64,000 nucleotides of DNA from positions 1-64,000 of the forward strand of contig NZ_AKJM01000040.1 in assembly GCF_000282335.1 (NCBI RefSeq), read 5' to 3'. A model generated the notes under the pieces. That model had not been told where the DNA came from. It did not search any database and saw only the letters and a list, made by a program, of their open reading frames with translations. Shown here one piece after another: positions 46,804 through 56,286 of the stretch. Every line of letters starts with the position of its first letter. Positions within the stretch are counted from its first letter, which is position 1. The translations under genes were made by a program, and so were the position numbers. The stretch is from Pseudomonas sp. GM48 (lineage in GTDB: Bacteria; Pseudomonadota; Gammaproteobacteria; Pseudomonadales; Pseudomonadaceae).

Positions 46804-47328
46804 TCAGGCGCCGAGCAATCGGGTCACGGCGTTCAGTGCCTGGAGTCGGCGTTCTGCCCAATCTCCGTGCAGTACCTGAACCGGTTGTGCGTGGCGCAAA
46901 AGCCAGTCGAGCGTCTGATCGAAAAATGCCTGGCGCTCACTCAATCGGGGCTGGCAACGCTGGCCGTCGTCAGTCCAGTCGACGTGTTCCGGCGACAGCA
47001 GCAGGTGCAAGTCGTAATGCCGGGCCAGTAACGCTTGTTCAATCCAGGCGGGGCAATCGCCAAACAGGGTCTGGCTCCAGAGGATGTTGCTCAACAGGTG
47101 CGTGTCGAGGATGAGCAAAGACGGTTGTTGCGTCCGCGCTTCGTCTTCCCATGCCAATTGACCGCGGGCAATCTCCGGAATGTCGGCCAATGTAGTGTCC
47201 CGAGGATTCTGCTCAATGAACCGGCGCACATACTCGTCGACCAGAATCCCGCCGAAACGCTGTTGCAACTCGGCCGCCAGCCAGCTTTTACCGCTGGATT
47301 CGGGGCCGGTGAGTACCAGAACTTTCAT
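46804..47328 (-). CDS. NadR-like nicotinamide riboside kinase
   Basis: A 174-residue P-loop kinase resembling the C-terminal domain of NadR. Walker A is GPESSGKS near the N-terminus; DEYVRRFIEQ, ILDTHLL and SERQAFFDQTLDWL match the NadR kinase pattern. The ATG at 47328 overlaps the pnuC stop by four bases (ATGA), so it is coupled to the transporter and would phosphorylate the imported nicotinamide riboside. There is no NMN adenylyltransferase or DNA-binding domain, unlike full NadR. Confidence 0.82.
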   Translation of the reverse strand: MKVLVLTGPESSGKSWLAAELQQRFGGILVDEYVRRFIEQNPRDTTLADIPEIARGQLAWEDEARTQQPSLLILDTHLLSNILWSQTLFGDCPAWIEQALLARHYDLHLLLSPEHVDWTDDGQRCQPRLSERQAFFDQTLDWLLRHAQPVQVLHGDWAERRLQALNAVTRLLGA

Positions 47329-47888
47329 GCGCGCAATGCCGGATCGGCGCGCCATTCGCGCCAGCCCTGCACGGCGATAACGGTGAACAACCCGTACAGG
47401 GTGGCGGTCAGGTACAGGCCCTTGTAGATGAACAACCCGACGAAAATTACATCCAGGGTGATCCACAACGGCCAGCACTGGACACGTTTTTGCGCCATCC
47501 AGACCTGCGCCACCAGGCTGAACCCGGTCAGCGCCGCATCGAGCCAGGGTTGCGCAGCGTCAGTCCAGTGGGCCATGGCCGCCCCCAGCAACAGACTGCC
47601 GAGTGCGCCAACGGTAAGGCTCAACGCCACAGACCGGGTATCGAGCCGACTGACTTCGCGGCCATGGGTGGTATCGTCAAACCGCGTCCACTGCCACCAG
47701 CCGTAAAGCTGCAAAGCGGCATAGACGACTTGCAGCAGCATGTCCGAATACAGCTTCACCTCAAAAAAGATCCAGCTATAAAGCAGCACCATGACCAGGC
47801 CGATGGGCCAGCACCAGGCATTCTGTTTGACCGTCAACCAGACGGCAATGACACCGAGGGCGGCGGCAAACAGTTCAAGCCCGGACAT
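47325..47888 (-). CDS. pnuC: Nicotinamide riboside transporter PnuC
   Basis: A 187-residue inner-membrane protein with about seven hydrophobic segments. The motifs WPIGLVMVLLYSWIFFEVKLYSD, YGWWQW and WITLDVIFVGLFIYKGLYLTA are typical of PnuC. AAGGA precedes the ATG. It imports nicotinamide riboside, driven by phosphorylation by the coupled kinase. Other PnuC-fold vitamin carriers cannot be wholly excluded, but the NadR-like partner argues for the NAD precursor. Confidence 0.88.
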   Translation of the reverse strand: MSGLELFAAALGVIAVWLTVKQNAWCWPIGLVMVLLYSWIFFEVKLYSDMLLQVVYAALQLYGWWQWTRFDDTTHGREVSRLDTRSVALSLTVGALGSLLLGAAMAHWTDAAQPWLDAALTGFSLVAQVWMAQKRVQCWPLWITLDVIFVGLFIYKGLYLTATLYGLFTVIAVQGWREWRADPALRA

Positions 47889-48174
47889 GGAGGTTCCTTG
47901 GAGAAATCGAAGAGGGGGCGGATTGTACCCGGATTGGCGTCAGGAATCCTGTGGCGAAGGGCCGTGCGCCGATAACGCGGCAGCGCCAATCGGACTTGTC
48001 TGATAGGATTTCGGCCCCGTACGGATAAACCCGAATCAGGGTTGTTTTTTCACAGGATTTTTACGGTTCTGTGGTAATCCTTGATGCGCGGGGCTTCAGC
48101 TACGCTGATCGCGATGAAAGCTTTTGAAAAATACTAACGGGGCATGCCGGTGCGCATAGCCTTTTGGGGGATTA

Positions 48175-49005
48175 ATGGATTTTTGGACCGCCTTTCAGGC
48201 ATTGATTCTTGGGGTTGTAGAAGGGCTGACCGAGTTCCTGCCCATTTCCAGTACCGGCCACCAGATCATCGTGGCCGACTTGCTCGGCTTCGGGGGCGAG
48301 CGGGCGATGGCGTTCAACATCATTATTCAGTTGGGGGCAATCCTGGCGGTGGTGTGGGAGTTTCGACGCAAGATCTTCGACGTGGTCATCGGTCTGCCGA
48401 CCCAGCCGGGCGCTCGGCGGTTTACCGCAAACCTGTTGATCGCGTTCTTGCCGGCCGTGGTGTTGGGCGTCATCTTCGCCGACCTGATCCACCAGTACCT
48501 GTTCAATCCGATCACCGTGGCAACGGCGCTGGTCGTGGGCGGGATCATCATGTTGTGGGCCGAGCGCCGTCAGCATGAAGTACACGCCGAAACGGTGGAT
48601 GACATCACCTGGAAAGATGCCCTGAAAGTCGGCTTCGCCCAATGCCTGGCCATGATTCCGGGCACATCGCGTTCGGGCTCGACGATCATCGGCGGGTTAC
48701 TGTTCGGCCTGTCGCGCAAGACGGCTACCGAATTTTCGTTCTTCCTGGCAATGCCCACCATGGTCGGCGCGGCGGTGTACTCGGGCTATAAATACCGTCA
48801 CCTGTTTGTCCCGGCGGATTTCCCGGTGTTCGCAATCGGCTTCGTCACGGCATTCGTCTTCGCGATGATTGCGGTCCGCGGGCTGCTCAAGTTCATCGCC
48901 AACCACAGCTATGCGGCGTTTGCCTGGTACCGCATTGTGTTCGGCCTGATCATCCTGGCGACCTGGCAATTTGGCTGGGTCGACTGGAGCGCGGCCAAGC
49001 CGTGA
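48175..49005 (+). CDS. uppP: Undecaprenyl-diphosphatase UppP (BacA)
   Basis: A 276-residue polytopic membrane phosphatase that recycles the undecaprenyl carrier of cell-wall synthesis; overexpression gives bacitracin resistance. The two active-site motifs are [17 protein letters not shown] and [20 protein letters not shown]. It overlaps the next gene by four bases (GTGA), so they are coupled. Confidence 0.92.
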   Translation: MDFWTAFQALILGVVEGLTEFLPISSTGHQIIVADLLGFGGERAMAFNIIIQLGAILAVVWEFRRKIFDVVIGLPTQPGARRFTANLLIAFLPAVVLGVIFADLIHQYLFNPITVATALVVGGIIMLWAERRQHEVHAETVDDITWKDALKVGFAQCLAMIPGTSRSGSTIIGGLLFGLSRKTATEFSFFLAMPTMVGAAVYSGYKYRHLFVPADFPVFAIGFVTAFVFAMIAVRGLLKFIANHSYAAFAWYRIVFGLIILATWQFGWVDWSAAKP

Positions 49006-49430
49006 GTGATTCGCGCTCGCGCAACAACCCCGGGCGCCAGTCCGGGGGACAGATCCGCCATTCGCGGCTGAAGTGGCTGGTGTTTGCCATCCTGTGCGCG
49101 TTGCCGCTGTCGGGGTCGGTGTCGACATGGCTGCACGGGGAGTCGCTGATTCCCCTCGCGGCCTATGGCACCGTCAGCGTCGTGACGTTTTTCCTGTACT
49201 GGAGCGACAAGCGCAAGGCGCGCGCCGATCAATGGCGGACGCCGGAAAACGTCTTGCATGCGCTGGAGTTCGCCGGAGGCTGGCCCGGCGCCTTGTTGGC
49301 CCAGCAAGCGTTTCGGCACAAAACCCGCAAAGTCTCGTTCCAGTTGGTGTTCTGGATCATCGTGCTGTTGCACCAGGTGTTCTGGATCGATCACCTGTTC
49401 CTCGGTGCACACCTGTTCGCCTTGTTCTAA
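49002..49430 (+). CDS. DUF1294 membrane protein
   Basis: A 142-residue protein with three or four hydrophobic segments. The motif [21 protein letters not shown] followed by [23 protein letters not shown] is the DUF1294 signature. The start is a GTG overlapping the uppP stop. Function unknown. Confidence 0.85.
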   Translation: MSDSRSRNNPGRQSGGQIRHSRLKWLVFAILCALPLSGSVSTWLHGESLIPLAAYGTVSVVTFFLYWSDKRKARADQWRTPENVLHALEFAGGWPGALLAQQAFRHKTRKVSFQLVFWIIVLLHQVFWIDHLFLGAHLFALF

Positions 49431-49441
49431 TAAAGAACGCC

Positions 49442-49801
49442 CTAAAGCAACAGGCCGACTTGCGTGCGCTTGGGCAGTTTGCTCACCACCAATTGGTGGG
49501 AGCGCTGCAGTAATCCCTGTAGTTCTTCGCCTCCGAGCGGGTAGGGCGTTTCCATGATGATCCACTGGGCGCGCGCCAGATAAGGCGCCGGATGAATCCC
49601 CGGGCGGTCGCAGTGACCGAGAAACAAATCCTTGTCGACCTTGAAGGCCAGGGAGTCACCCCGCAGGCCCTGTAAGGCGAACATCTTGTTCCCGGCAATC
49701 GAAAACACCCGTACGCCTCCCCATTTATAGTCTTCCCGCGCTCCGGGCAGGGCGAGGCAAAATTTCGCGACATCCTCTTCGCTCATCCGTCCAGCTTTCA
49801 T
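49442..49801 (-). CDS. MmcQ/YjbR-family protein
   Basis: A 119-residue protein of the MmcQ/YjbR (CyaY-like fold) family. ALPGAREDYKWGG, FALQGLRGDSLAFKVD and HPAPYLARAQWIIM match the family. It overlaps the LysR gene upstream by four bases (ATGA), so it is coupled to it. Probable DNA-binding or small regulatory role, unproven. Confidence 0.85.
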   Translation of the reverse strand: MKAGRMSEEDVAKFCLALPGAREDYKWGGVRVFSIAGNKMFALQGLRGDSLAFKVDKDLFLGHCDRPGIHPAPYLARAQWIIMETPYPLGGEELQGLLQRSHQLVVSKLPKRTQVGLLL

Positions 49802-50706
49802 AACAATCGTTCCCCACAGGCATTGAATGATTCGACCAAATGGTCAATCCAGGCGCGCACCGCCGGCATCACCCCGCGCCGATGAGGATAGACCGCTTGC
49901 AACCAGCCACCGGGCAGCGACCACTCGGGCAACAACTGCACCAGTGAGCCGTTTTCCAGTTCCTGCTCGCAATACATCATGGGCAACATCGTGAAGCCCA
50001 GGCCGGAGAGGGTACTGGCCTTGCGCACGATAAAGTCATCGATGCCCAGCCGGGCCTCAAGCGCGAGTTCACAACTTTTGCCTTTTTGATCCAGCATGCG
50101 GATGTGCACCATGCGGTCGGCTTCCAGGGCGCCGAGTACCGGCAGGCTTTTCAGATCCTCGGGATGGTTGATCTCACGGCCAACGAGGAAACCGGGGCTG
50201 GCGACCATCAGCATCTGCGCCTGACGCAGGCGGCGAGTGACCAACAGCGGGTCTTCGTCGCCCAGTTCCCGCACACGCAGGGCCACATCAATGCCTTCGT
50301 TTACCAGGTCGACCCGCCGGTTGAGCAACATGACCTCCAACTGGACTTGCGGAAACCGTTCGAGAAAGTCGCTGATTACTCCCGGCAATATTTCGTGGGC
50401 CAGCCCAACCGGGCAGGACACCCGTAATCGCCCACGGGGTTCGCTGGACATGCTGGCCACGGCCTCATCGGCCATTTCCGCCTCCAACAGCATCGCCTGG
50501 CAGTGCCTGAGGTAACGCTCACCCACGGCGGTCAACTTCAGCTGTCGGGTCGTGCGTTGCAGCAATCGTGCGCCAAGGCGTTCTTCCAGTTCGGCGATAC
50601 GGCGCGACAGTCGTGACTTGGGGATGCCCAGCAAACGCCCGGCCGCCGCGAAACCACCGGCTTCCACGACTTTGGCGAAGTAATACAGGTCGTTGAGGTC
50701 TTGCAT
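49798..50706 (-). CDS. LysR-family transcriptional regulator
   Basis: A 302-residue regulator of the CrgA-like group. The helix-turn-helix is LNDLYYFAKVVEAGGFAAAG with IPKSRLSRRIAELEERLGARL. It faces the azoreductase gene across 131 bases that contain several inverted repeats, so it probably regulates azoR. The inducer may be a quinone or electrophile (inferred). Confidence 0.88.
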   Translation of the reverse strand: MQDLNDLYYFAKVVEAGGFAAAGRLLGIPKSRLSRRIAELEERLGARLLQRTTRQLKLTAVGERYLRHCQAMLLEAEMADEAVASMSSEPRGRLRVSCPVGLAHEILPGVISDFLERFPQVQLEVMLLNRRVDLVNEGIDVALRVRELGDEDPLLVTRRLRQAQMLMVASPGFLVGREINHPEDLKSLPVLGALEADRMVHIRMLDQKGKSCELALEARLGIDDFIVRKASTLSGLGFTMLPMMYCEQELENGSLVQLLPEWSLPGGWLQAVYPHRRGVMPAVRAWIDHLVESFNACGERLL

Positions 50707-50756
50707 GATGTGAGCCTGATTGTTCTATCTGTGAGACGAACTATCGCATTGTTGCC

Positions 50757-50793
50757 GACTAATCAGCTATTGGTTTCGTCTGTAGGATTAGTC
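50757..50793. promoter_or_regulatory. Inverted repeat between LysR and azoR
   Basis: GACTAATC (50757-50764) and GATTAGTC (50786-50793) are perfect inverted copies 21 bases apart. A second pair, AGACGAA (50734-50740) and TTCGTCT (50775-50781), overlaps it. They sit in the divergent promoter and may be the LysR operator sites. Confidence 0.45.
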
Positions 50794-50799
50794 CCATCA

Positions 50800-50819
50800 G
50801 ATCGCCCTTGTGGGCGATC
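50800..50819 (+). promoter_or_regulatory. Leader hairpin upstream of azoR
   Basis: GATCGCCC and GGGCGATC pair perfectly around TTGT, five bases before the TTGGAG ribosome site of azoR. If in the transcript it could stabilise the leader or modulate initiation. Confidence 0.4.
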
Positions 50820-50837
50820 CTCACTTGGAGATCCCAC

Positions 50838-51449
50838 ATGAAACTGCTGCATATCGATTCGAGCATTCTGGGCGACAACTCGGCCTCCCGTCAGCTGAGC
50901 GGCGAAGTCGTCAAAGCCTGGCAAGCCGCCGAGCCAACCGCCGTGGTGACCTACCGCGACCTGGCCGCCGACGCGATCAGCCACTTCTCTGCCACCACCC
51001 TGGTTGCCGCCGGCACCACCGCTGAACTGCGCAACGCCGCACAACAGCACGAAGCCGAACTGAGCGCCTCGACCCTGGCCGAATTCCTTGCCGCCGATGC
51101 CGTGGTGATTGCCGCACCGATGTACAACTTCACCATCCCGACTCAACTGAAGGCGTGGATTGACCGCATCGCCGTTGCCGGTCAGACCTTCCGTTACACC
51201 GAAGCCGGCCCTGAAGGCCTGTGCGGTGGCAAGAAAGTCGTGATCGTCTCGACTTCCGGCGGCATGCACGCAGGTCAGGCCACCGGTGTTGCCCACGAAG
51301 AATATTTGAAGCTGCTGTTCGGTTTCATCGGCATCACCGACATCGAAATCGTCCGCGCCGAAGGCCTGGCCTACGGTGACGATGTTCGCAACAAAGCCAT
51401 GAGCGATGCTCACACGCAAATCAGCGAGCAGTTGTTCGCCGCCGCGTAA
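50838..51449 (+). CDS. azoR: FMN-dependent NADH-azoreductase
   Basis: A 203-residue flavodoxin-fold enzyme reducing azo compounds and quinones with NAD(P)H. The start [18 protein letters not shown], the FMN-binding [18 protein letters not shown] and the STSGGMH motif are typical of AzoR. The ATG at 50838 has GGAG eight bases upstream. Ends in a strong terminator. Confidence 0.9.
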   Translation: MKLLHIDSSILGDNSASRQLSGEVVKAWQAAEPTAVVTYRDLAADAISHFSATTLVAAGTTAELRNAAQQHEAELSASTLAEFLAADAVVIAAPMYNFTIPTQLKAWIDRIAVAGQTFRYTEAGPEGLCGGKKVVIVSTSGGMHAGQATGVAHEEYLKLLFGFIGITDIEIVRAEGLAYGDDVRNKAMSDAHTQISEQLFAAA

Positions 51450-51486
51450 GGCTTGCGTAAAAGTAGGCAAGCGTTCGGGTAAAGCA

Positions 51487-51535
51487 AAAAAAACTCTGTA
51501 TTCTGGTTACGCAAGTACCAGATACGGAGTTTTTT
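51487..51535 (+). terminator. Intrinsic terminator of azoR
   Basis: A long stem (AAAAAACTC with GAGTTTTTT, and CTGG with CCAG on either side of a GTAT/ATAC section) ends in a T run. It is 38 bases past the azoR stop. It also shows that an in-frame ATG inside it at 51534 is not the start of the next gene. Confidence 0.85.
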
Positions 51536-51617
51536 GTTTCTGGTTATTGCAGTTTGTGGCCTGACTTATGCAGTCAAGGGTTCACATCTCAAGTCCGGTA
51601 ACAAGGTGGGGCATCCC

Positions 51618-52655
51618 ATGATGCGTCTTTGTGCAACTTTACTGATTTGTCTGCTTAGCAGCCTGAATACAGTGCACGCCGCGCCTGCACCGCATCCTCA
51701 CTGGAGCGTCGGCTTCCATGAGATGACTTTTCTCGATCCACTGGACCTGCAGCCGATGCGCGCCATCGCCTTCTATCCTTCCAGTGACTGGGAGCACACC
51801 AGCAAACTCGAGGGTTACACCGTCGAAGCCGGGGAAGATACCAAAGTCGCCATTGGCCGGTTCCCGATGCTGATGCTATCCCACGGTAACACCGGCACCC
51901 CGCTGGCCCTGCACGACCTTGCCACGTCGCTGGCGCGTAAAGGCTTTGTCGTGGTGGCGGTGATTCACCCCGGTGACAACTCCAAAGACCACAGCCGTCT
52001 CGGTACTTTGAGTAACCTGTACGGCCGGCCGATCCAGATTTCCGAAGCCATCACCGCCACCTTGGGCGACCGTATGCTGTCGCCGTTCGTCAATGCCGAG
52101 CAGGTGGGGGTCATCGGCTATTCGGCCGGTGGCGAGACCGCATTGATTTTGTCCGGCGCGACCCCGGACCTGGATCGCCTGCGTCGTTACTGCCAGGAGC
52201 GTCCGGATGACCGCGATGCCTGCAACACCCGGGGTGAATTGATTGTTGACCGCGATGACCTGCAACCGGTCGCTGATCCTCGCGTCCATGCCTTGATGCT
52301 GATGGCGCCGTTGAGCCTGAAGTTCGGCCGCCACACCCTGGCCGATGTGCATGTGCCGGTGCTGCTGTACAGCGGTGATGGCGACAAACTGGTTGCTTTC
52401 GACAAAAACGCCGCAGCCCTGGCACGCAAACTGCCGACGGCACCTGACTTCAAGTTACTGGCCGGGGCAGGGCACTTCGTGTTCATGGCGCCGTGCAATG
52501 ACGAACAGATCGTGATCATGCCCGCGCTGTGCACCGATGCCGATGGCGTCGACCGGCAAGATATTCACCGCAACCTGATTTCCGAGGCTGGAAGTTTCTT
52601 CTCGCGCACCCTGGGCAGAGCGACCCGGGCGGGGATGCAGACGGCTGATCAGTAA
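51618..52655 (+). CDS. Secreted alpha/beta hydrolase (dienelactone/PAF-hydrolase-like)
   Basis: A 345-residue protein with a signal peptide (MMRLCATLLICLLSSLNTVHA). The alpha/beta-hydrolase fold is shown by LMLSHGNTG (oxyanion region), VVAVIHPGDNS, the nucleophile elbow GYSAGGETAL, Asp in YSGDGDKLVAF and His in GAGHFVFM. Similar Pseudomonas proteins are annotated as lipoprotein signal-peptide or PAF-type hydrolases. Substrate unknown. The start is 51618 or 51621. Confidence 0.8.
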   Translation: MMRLCATLLICLLSSLNTVHAAPAPHPHWSVGFHEMTFLDPLDLQPMRAIAFYPSSDWEHTSKLEGYTVEAGEDTKVAIGRFPMLMLSHGNTGTPLALHDLATSLARKGFVVVAVIHPGDNSKDHSRLGTLSNLYGRPIQISEAITATLGDRMLSPFVNAEQVGVIGYSAGGETALILSGATPDLDRLRRYCQERPDDRDACNTRGELIVDRDDLQPVADPRVHALMLMAPLSLKFGRHTLADVHVPVLLYSGDGDKLVAFDKNAAALARKLPTAPDFKLLAGAGHFVFMAPCNDEQIVIMPALCTDADGVDRQDIHRNLISEAGSFFSRTLGRATRAGMQTADQ

Positions 52656-52670
52656 GTTTCCTCGACCCTC

Positions 52671-52760
52671 TGTGGGAGCGGGCTTGCTCGCGAAGGCGGT
52701 GTGTCAGGCAATACATATGCCTACTGTCACACCGCCTTCGCGAGCAAGCCCGCTCCCACA
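52671..52760. repeat. REP pair (REPIN), class A
   Basis: TGTGGGAGCGGGCTTGCTCG and its inverted copy around about 45 bases, between the convergent hydrolase and MFS genes. Confidence 0.88.
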
Positions 52761-53948
52761 TTAAACCATCGCCCGGCGCTTGAGCAGCAGGGTCAGCCCC
52801 AGGCCCGTCACCGACAACAACGCCGCACTGAAGAAAATCCACGCATAACCCAGGTTCAACGCCACGGCGCCCATCAACGGGCCGGCGATTGCCAGCGCCA
52901 GGTCGAAAAACACCGCATAAGCACTCAAGCCCGCCCCCCGGCTGGAGTCAGGCACCTGTTTGATGGCCTCGACACCCAGTGCCGGGTACACCAGGGACAG
53001 GCCGAATCCGGTCAGCCCGGCGCCAATCAGCGCGTACCCGGTCGACGGTGCCAGCCACAGCAGCACCAGGCCAACCGTCTCGATGCACATGCAGGCAATG
53101 GCCGACGTGAACCCGCCGAAACGACTGATGGCGGAAATGAACAGCAGTCGCGACAGGATGAAACACACGCCAAATGCGGTCAGGCAGTAGGCCGCGCCGG
53201 TCCAGCCGCGATTGACGTAATACAAGGTAATAAAGGTGGTCAGGGTGCCGTAGCCAATGGAAGCCAGGCTCAGGCTCGCGCCAAACGGCGCTATGCGTCC
53301 GAACACTGCCCAAAACGGCAGGCGCTCACCGCGCACCACGGGTACCGAGGGCTTGTTGCGAATCAGCAACAGTGCGGCCAGGGCCAGCAGCGACAGGGCG
53401 ATGCCCAGACTGGTGAAACCGAGTTGTTGGACCATCACCACGCCCAGCGGTGCACCAATGGCAATCGCACCATAGGACGCAATGCCGTTCCAGGAGATCG
53501 ACCGCGCAGTGTGTTCGGCGCCGACCTGGCCCATGCACCAACTGATAGTGCCGACGCCGATCAACCCTTGGGCGATACCCAGCAACAGGCGGCCGGCGAT
53601 CAAAATCAACAGGCTGAGCAAGGGAAAGCCTTGCAACAGGGTCGACAGCAAGGTCAGCAGGCCACTGAGCACAATCCCGGACAAGCCATAAATGATTGCG
53701 CGTTTGGTGCCAACGCTGTCCGACATTCGCCCGGCCATGGGCCGGCTGAGCAGGGTGGCGAGGTATTGCGAGCCGATGGTCAGCCCAGCCACGATGGCGC
53801 TGAACCCCAGTTGCTCGTGGACATAACCCGGCAATACCGCAATCGGCAAACCAATGCAGAGGAAGGCAATGAAGGTATAGAAAACGATGGAGACGATCTG
53901 CAGGGTGATCGCCATGGAGCTTTGCGGAGCGACTTGCTGCACAGACAT
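52761..53948 (-). CDS. MFS transporter (YhhS/YfcJ-like)
   Basis: A 395-residue major facilitator with about 12 membrane segments. YLATLLSRPMAGRMSDSVGTKRA is the conserved motif A loop, and GLIGVGTISWCMGQVG the motif near helix 5. It resembles the YhhS/YfcJ drug/sugar efflux subgroup. Substrate unknown. Its stop touches the REP pair. Confidence 0.85.
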   Translation of the reverse strand: MSVQQVAPQSSMAITLQIVSIVFYTFIAFLCIGLPIAVLPGYVHEQLGFSAIVAGLTIGSQYLATLLSRPMAGRMSDSVGTKRAIIYGLSGIVLSGLLTLLSTLLQGFPLLSLLILIAGRLLLGIAQGLIGVGTISWCMGQVGAEHTARSISWNGIASYGAIAIGAPLGVVMVQQLGFTSLGIALSLLALAALLLIRNKPSVPVVRGERLPFWAVFGRIAPFGASLSLASIGYGTLTTFITLYYVNRGWTGAAYCLTAFGVCFILSRLLFISAISRFGGFTSAIACMCIETVGLVLLWLAPSTGYALIGAGLTGFGLSLVYPALGVEAIKQVPDSSRGAGLSAYAVFFDLALAIAGPLMGAVALNLGYAWIFFSAALLSVTGLGLTLLLKRRAMV

Positions 53949-54048
53949 GAGGGCTCGTTCGCGGGCGGCGGTGGGAGAACTGCATCATGGCGCGGGACAG
54001 TGATAAAAGGAAGCAGGCTAACTAATTATCGCTGTTCTTGAAGGCCTC

Positions 54049-54115
54049 TTCGCGAGCAAGCCCGCTCCCACAAGGGGAATGCATTCCAAATGTGGGAGCG
54101 GGCTTGCTCGCGAAG
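54049..54115. repeat. REP pair, class A, reversed arrangement
   Basis: CTTCGCGAGCAAGCCCGCTC followed by TGTGGGAGCGGGCTTGCTCG, arms facing outward like the pair at 23473-23549. Confidence 0.85.
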
Positions 54116-54152
54116 GATTCGGTACCCAACAAAATCCTGACCATGAAATGCA

Positions 54153-54181
54153 AAAAGCCCCGTCACATGGACAGGGCTTTT
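54153..54181 (-). terminator. Intrinsic terminator of ybiT
   Basis: AAAAGCCC and GGGCTTTT form the outer stem, with GTC/GAC inside and a T run on the minus strand. About 30 bases past the ybiT stop. Confidence 0.8.
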
Positions 54182-54210
54182 AACTTGCAGCTTGAAACCA
54201 ATAGCTGCCC

Positions 54211-55797
54211 TTAGAACACCACACCCTGGCTACGCAGGTAATCGTCGTAGGTACCGCTGAAGTCGGTCACGCCGTTAGGGCTCAACTCGATGATGCGGGT
54301 GGCCAGGGACGATACGAACTCACGGTCGTGGCTGACGAAGATCAGCGTGCCCGGGTAGTTTTCCAGCGCCAGGTTCAGCGCCTCGATGGATTCCATGTCC
54401 AGGTGGTTGGTCGGTTCGTCCATCACCAGTACGTTCGGCTTTTGCAGGATCAGCTTGCCGAACAGCATGCGGCCTTGCTCACCACCGGAGATGACCTTGA
54501 CCGATTTGAGGATCTCGTCGTTGGAGAACAGCATGCGACCCAGCGTGCCGCGAATGATCTGCTCGCCCTGAGTCCACTGGCCCATCCAGTCGAACAGGCT
54601 GACGTCTTCTTCGAAGTCATGGGCGTGGTCCTGAGCGTAGTAGCCCAGCTCCGCGCTTTCGGTCCATTTCACGGAACCGGCGTCCGGGGTCAGCTCACCC
54701 ATCAAGGTGCGCAGCAGGGTGGTCTTGCCGATACCGTTCGGGCCGATGATCGCCACGCGCTCGCCGGCTTCGACGGTGAAGCTGAAGTTTTTGAACAGGG
54801 TCTTGCCGTCGAAGCCCTTGGACATCTGTTCGATGGTCACGGCCTGGCGGTGCAGCTTCTTGGTCTGTTCGAAGCGGATGAACGGGCTCACGCGGCTCGA
54901 TGGCTTGACTTCGGCCAGCTGGATCTTGTCGATCTGCTTGGCGCGGGAAGTGGCTTGCTTGGCTTTCGAGGCGTTGGCCGAGAAGCGGCTGACGAACGTT
55001 TGCAGTTCGGCAATCTGGGCTTTCTTCTTGGCGTTGTCCGACAGCAGTTGCTCGCGGGACTGGGTCGCCGCGGTCATGTACTCGTCGTAGTTGCCCGGGA
55101 ACAGGCGCAGCTCACCGTAGTCCAGGTCGGCCATGTGGGTGCAGACGCTGTTGAGGAAGTGACGGTCGTGGGAAATGATAATCATGGTGCTGTTGCGCAC
55201 TGTGAGAATGGATTCCAGCCAGCGAATGGTGTTGATGTCCAGGTGGTTGGTCGGTTCGTCGAGCAACAGCACTTCCGGATCGGAAAACAGCGCCTGAGCC
55301 AGCAATACGCGCAGTTTCCAGCCCGGAGCGACTTCGGACATCGGGCCGAAATGCTGTTCCAGTGGAATACCCAGGCCCAGCAGCAGCTCACCGGCGCGGG
55401 ATTCGGCGGTGTAGCCGTCCATTTCGGCGAATTCGGTTTCCAGCTCGGCCACGGCCATGCCGTCTGCTTCGCTCATTTCCGGCAGCGAATAGATGCGGTC
55501 GCGCTCGGCCTTGACCTTCCACAGCTCTTCGTGACCCATGATCACGGTGTCGATCACGGTGAATTCTTCGTAGGCGAACTGGTCCTGGCGCAATTTACCC
55601 AGACGCACGTTCGGCTCCAGCATGACCTGGCCGCCGGAAGGCTCGAGGTCGCCGCCGAGGATCTTCATGAAGGTCGACTTGCCGCAACCGTTGGCGCCGA
55701 TCAGACCGTAACGGTTGCCACCGTTGAACTTGACCGAAACGTTTTCGAAGAGCGGCTTGGCGCCGAACTGCATCGTGATGTTAGCTGTAGAAATCAA
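54211..55797 (-). CDS. ybiT: ABC-F ATPase YbiT
   Basis: A 528-residue cytoplasmic ABC-F protein with two ATPase domains and no membrane segments. The first Walker A is GANGCGKST (34-42) with [12 protein letters not shown]; the second is GPNGIGKTT with [12 protein letters not shown]. The two are joined by a charged helical linker ([18 protein letters not shown]). ABC-F proteins act at the ribosomal E site to relieve stalling. The start [20 protein letters not shown] is YbiT-like. Confidence 0.9.
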   Translation of the reverse strand: MISTANITMQFGAKPLFENVSVKFNGGNRYGLIGANGCGKSTFMKILGGDLEPSGGQVMLEPNVRLGKLRQDQFAYEEFTVIDTVIMGHEELWKVKAERDRIYSLPEMSEADGMAVAELETEFAEMDGYTAESRAGELLLGLGIPLEQHFGPMSEVAPGWKLRVLLAQALFSDPEVLLLDEPTNHLDINTIRWLESILTVRNSTMIIISHDRHFLNSVCTHMADLDYGELRLFPGNYDEYMTAATQSREQLLSDNAKKKAQIAELQTFVSRFSANASKAKQATSRAKQIDKIQLAEVKPSSRVSPFIRFEQTKKLHRQAVTIEQMSKGFDGKTLFKNFSFTVEAGERVAIIGPNGIGKTTLLRTLMGELTPDAGSVKWTESAELGYYAQDHAHDFEEDVSLFDWMGQWTQGEQIIRGTLGRMLFSNDEILKSVKVISGGEQGRMLFGKLILQKPNVLVMDEPTNHLDMESIEALNLALENYPGTLIFVSHDREFVSSLATRIIELSPNGVTDFSGTYDDYLRSQGVVF

Positions 55798-56286
55798 AGG
55801 TTTTTCCTGCGAAGCATTCAGAGTAGCTAGGGTTGCGGCAGTACCGGTTCAGTACCCGTTCCACTGTTCGGACCCCGGGACATTCATCCCGATCAGCAGT
55901 GGAAGATCCATCTGGCATTAAGTGGACAGCAGCATGTGGAGCGCTTGGCCCGAGTCAACGTGCGCTGAAAGGGGATGTTTCCCGCTCTCAACCTGGGGGG
56001 CGCGTAAAGTTTGGCGGCGATTGTACTGGTCTGGCTCTTTAAACGATAGGGCGTTGAGGCCTCTGCAACGCTTTGGCAGTTTTTGCGAACACATTTTCAC
56101 CGTTGCAGGTTAACTATTGGTTACAAACTGTGGCTAAAATGCCATCCATCAGTTGTCTGCCGACCATCGGCATGGCTTGTAGGCACTACGGGGCCGCCGT
56201 TTCGTATTCAGTCGCTGCACTAGACCCAGGGACCGGTATGCCGGTAAAGGGCGCAGTTTGTTTACTTCCGATCTGTGACGATTTCC
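55798..56286. other. Long non-coding stretch between ybiT and lpxO
   Basis: About 490 bases with no credible gene on either strand. It must hold the divergent promoters. I see no REP, hairpin-T terminator or known riboswitch motif in it. Confidence 0.4.

Noticed and set aside
47889..48174. Possible riboswitch upstream of pnuC or uppP
   Set aside because: No TPP or NAD riboswitch core motif found on either strand; only a weak five-base stem near 48028-48051.
52701..54041. 446-residue plus-strand open frame opposite the MFS gene
   Set aside because: Its product is Gln/Arg-rich low-complexity sequence and it is the antisense shadow of a clear 12-helix transporter.
54328..55830. 500-residue plus-strand open frame opposite ybiT
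   Set aside because: Antisense shadow of a well-conserved ABC-F gene; no ribosome site or recognisable domain.
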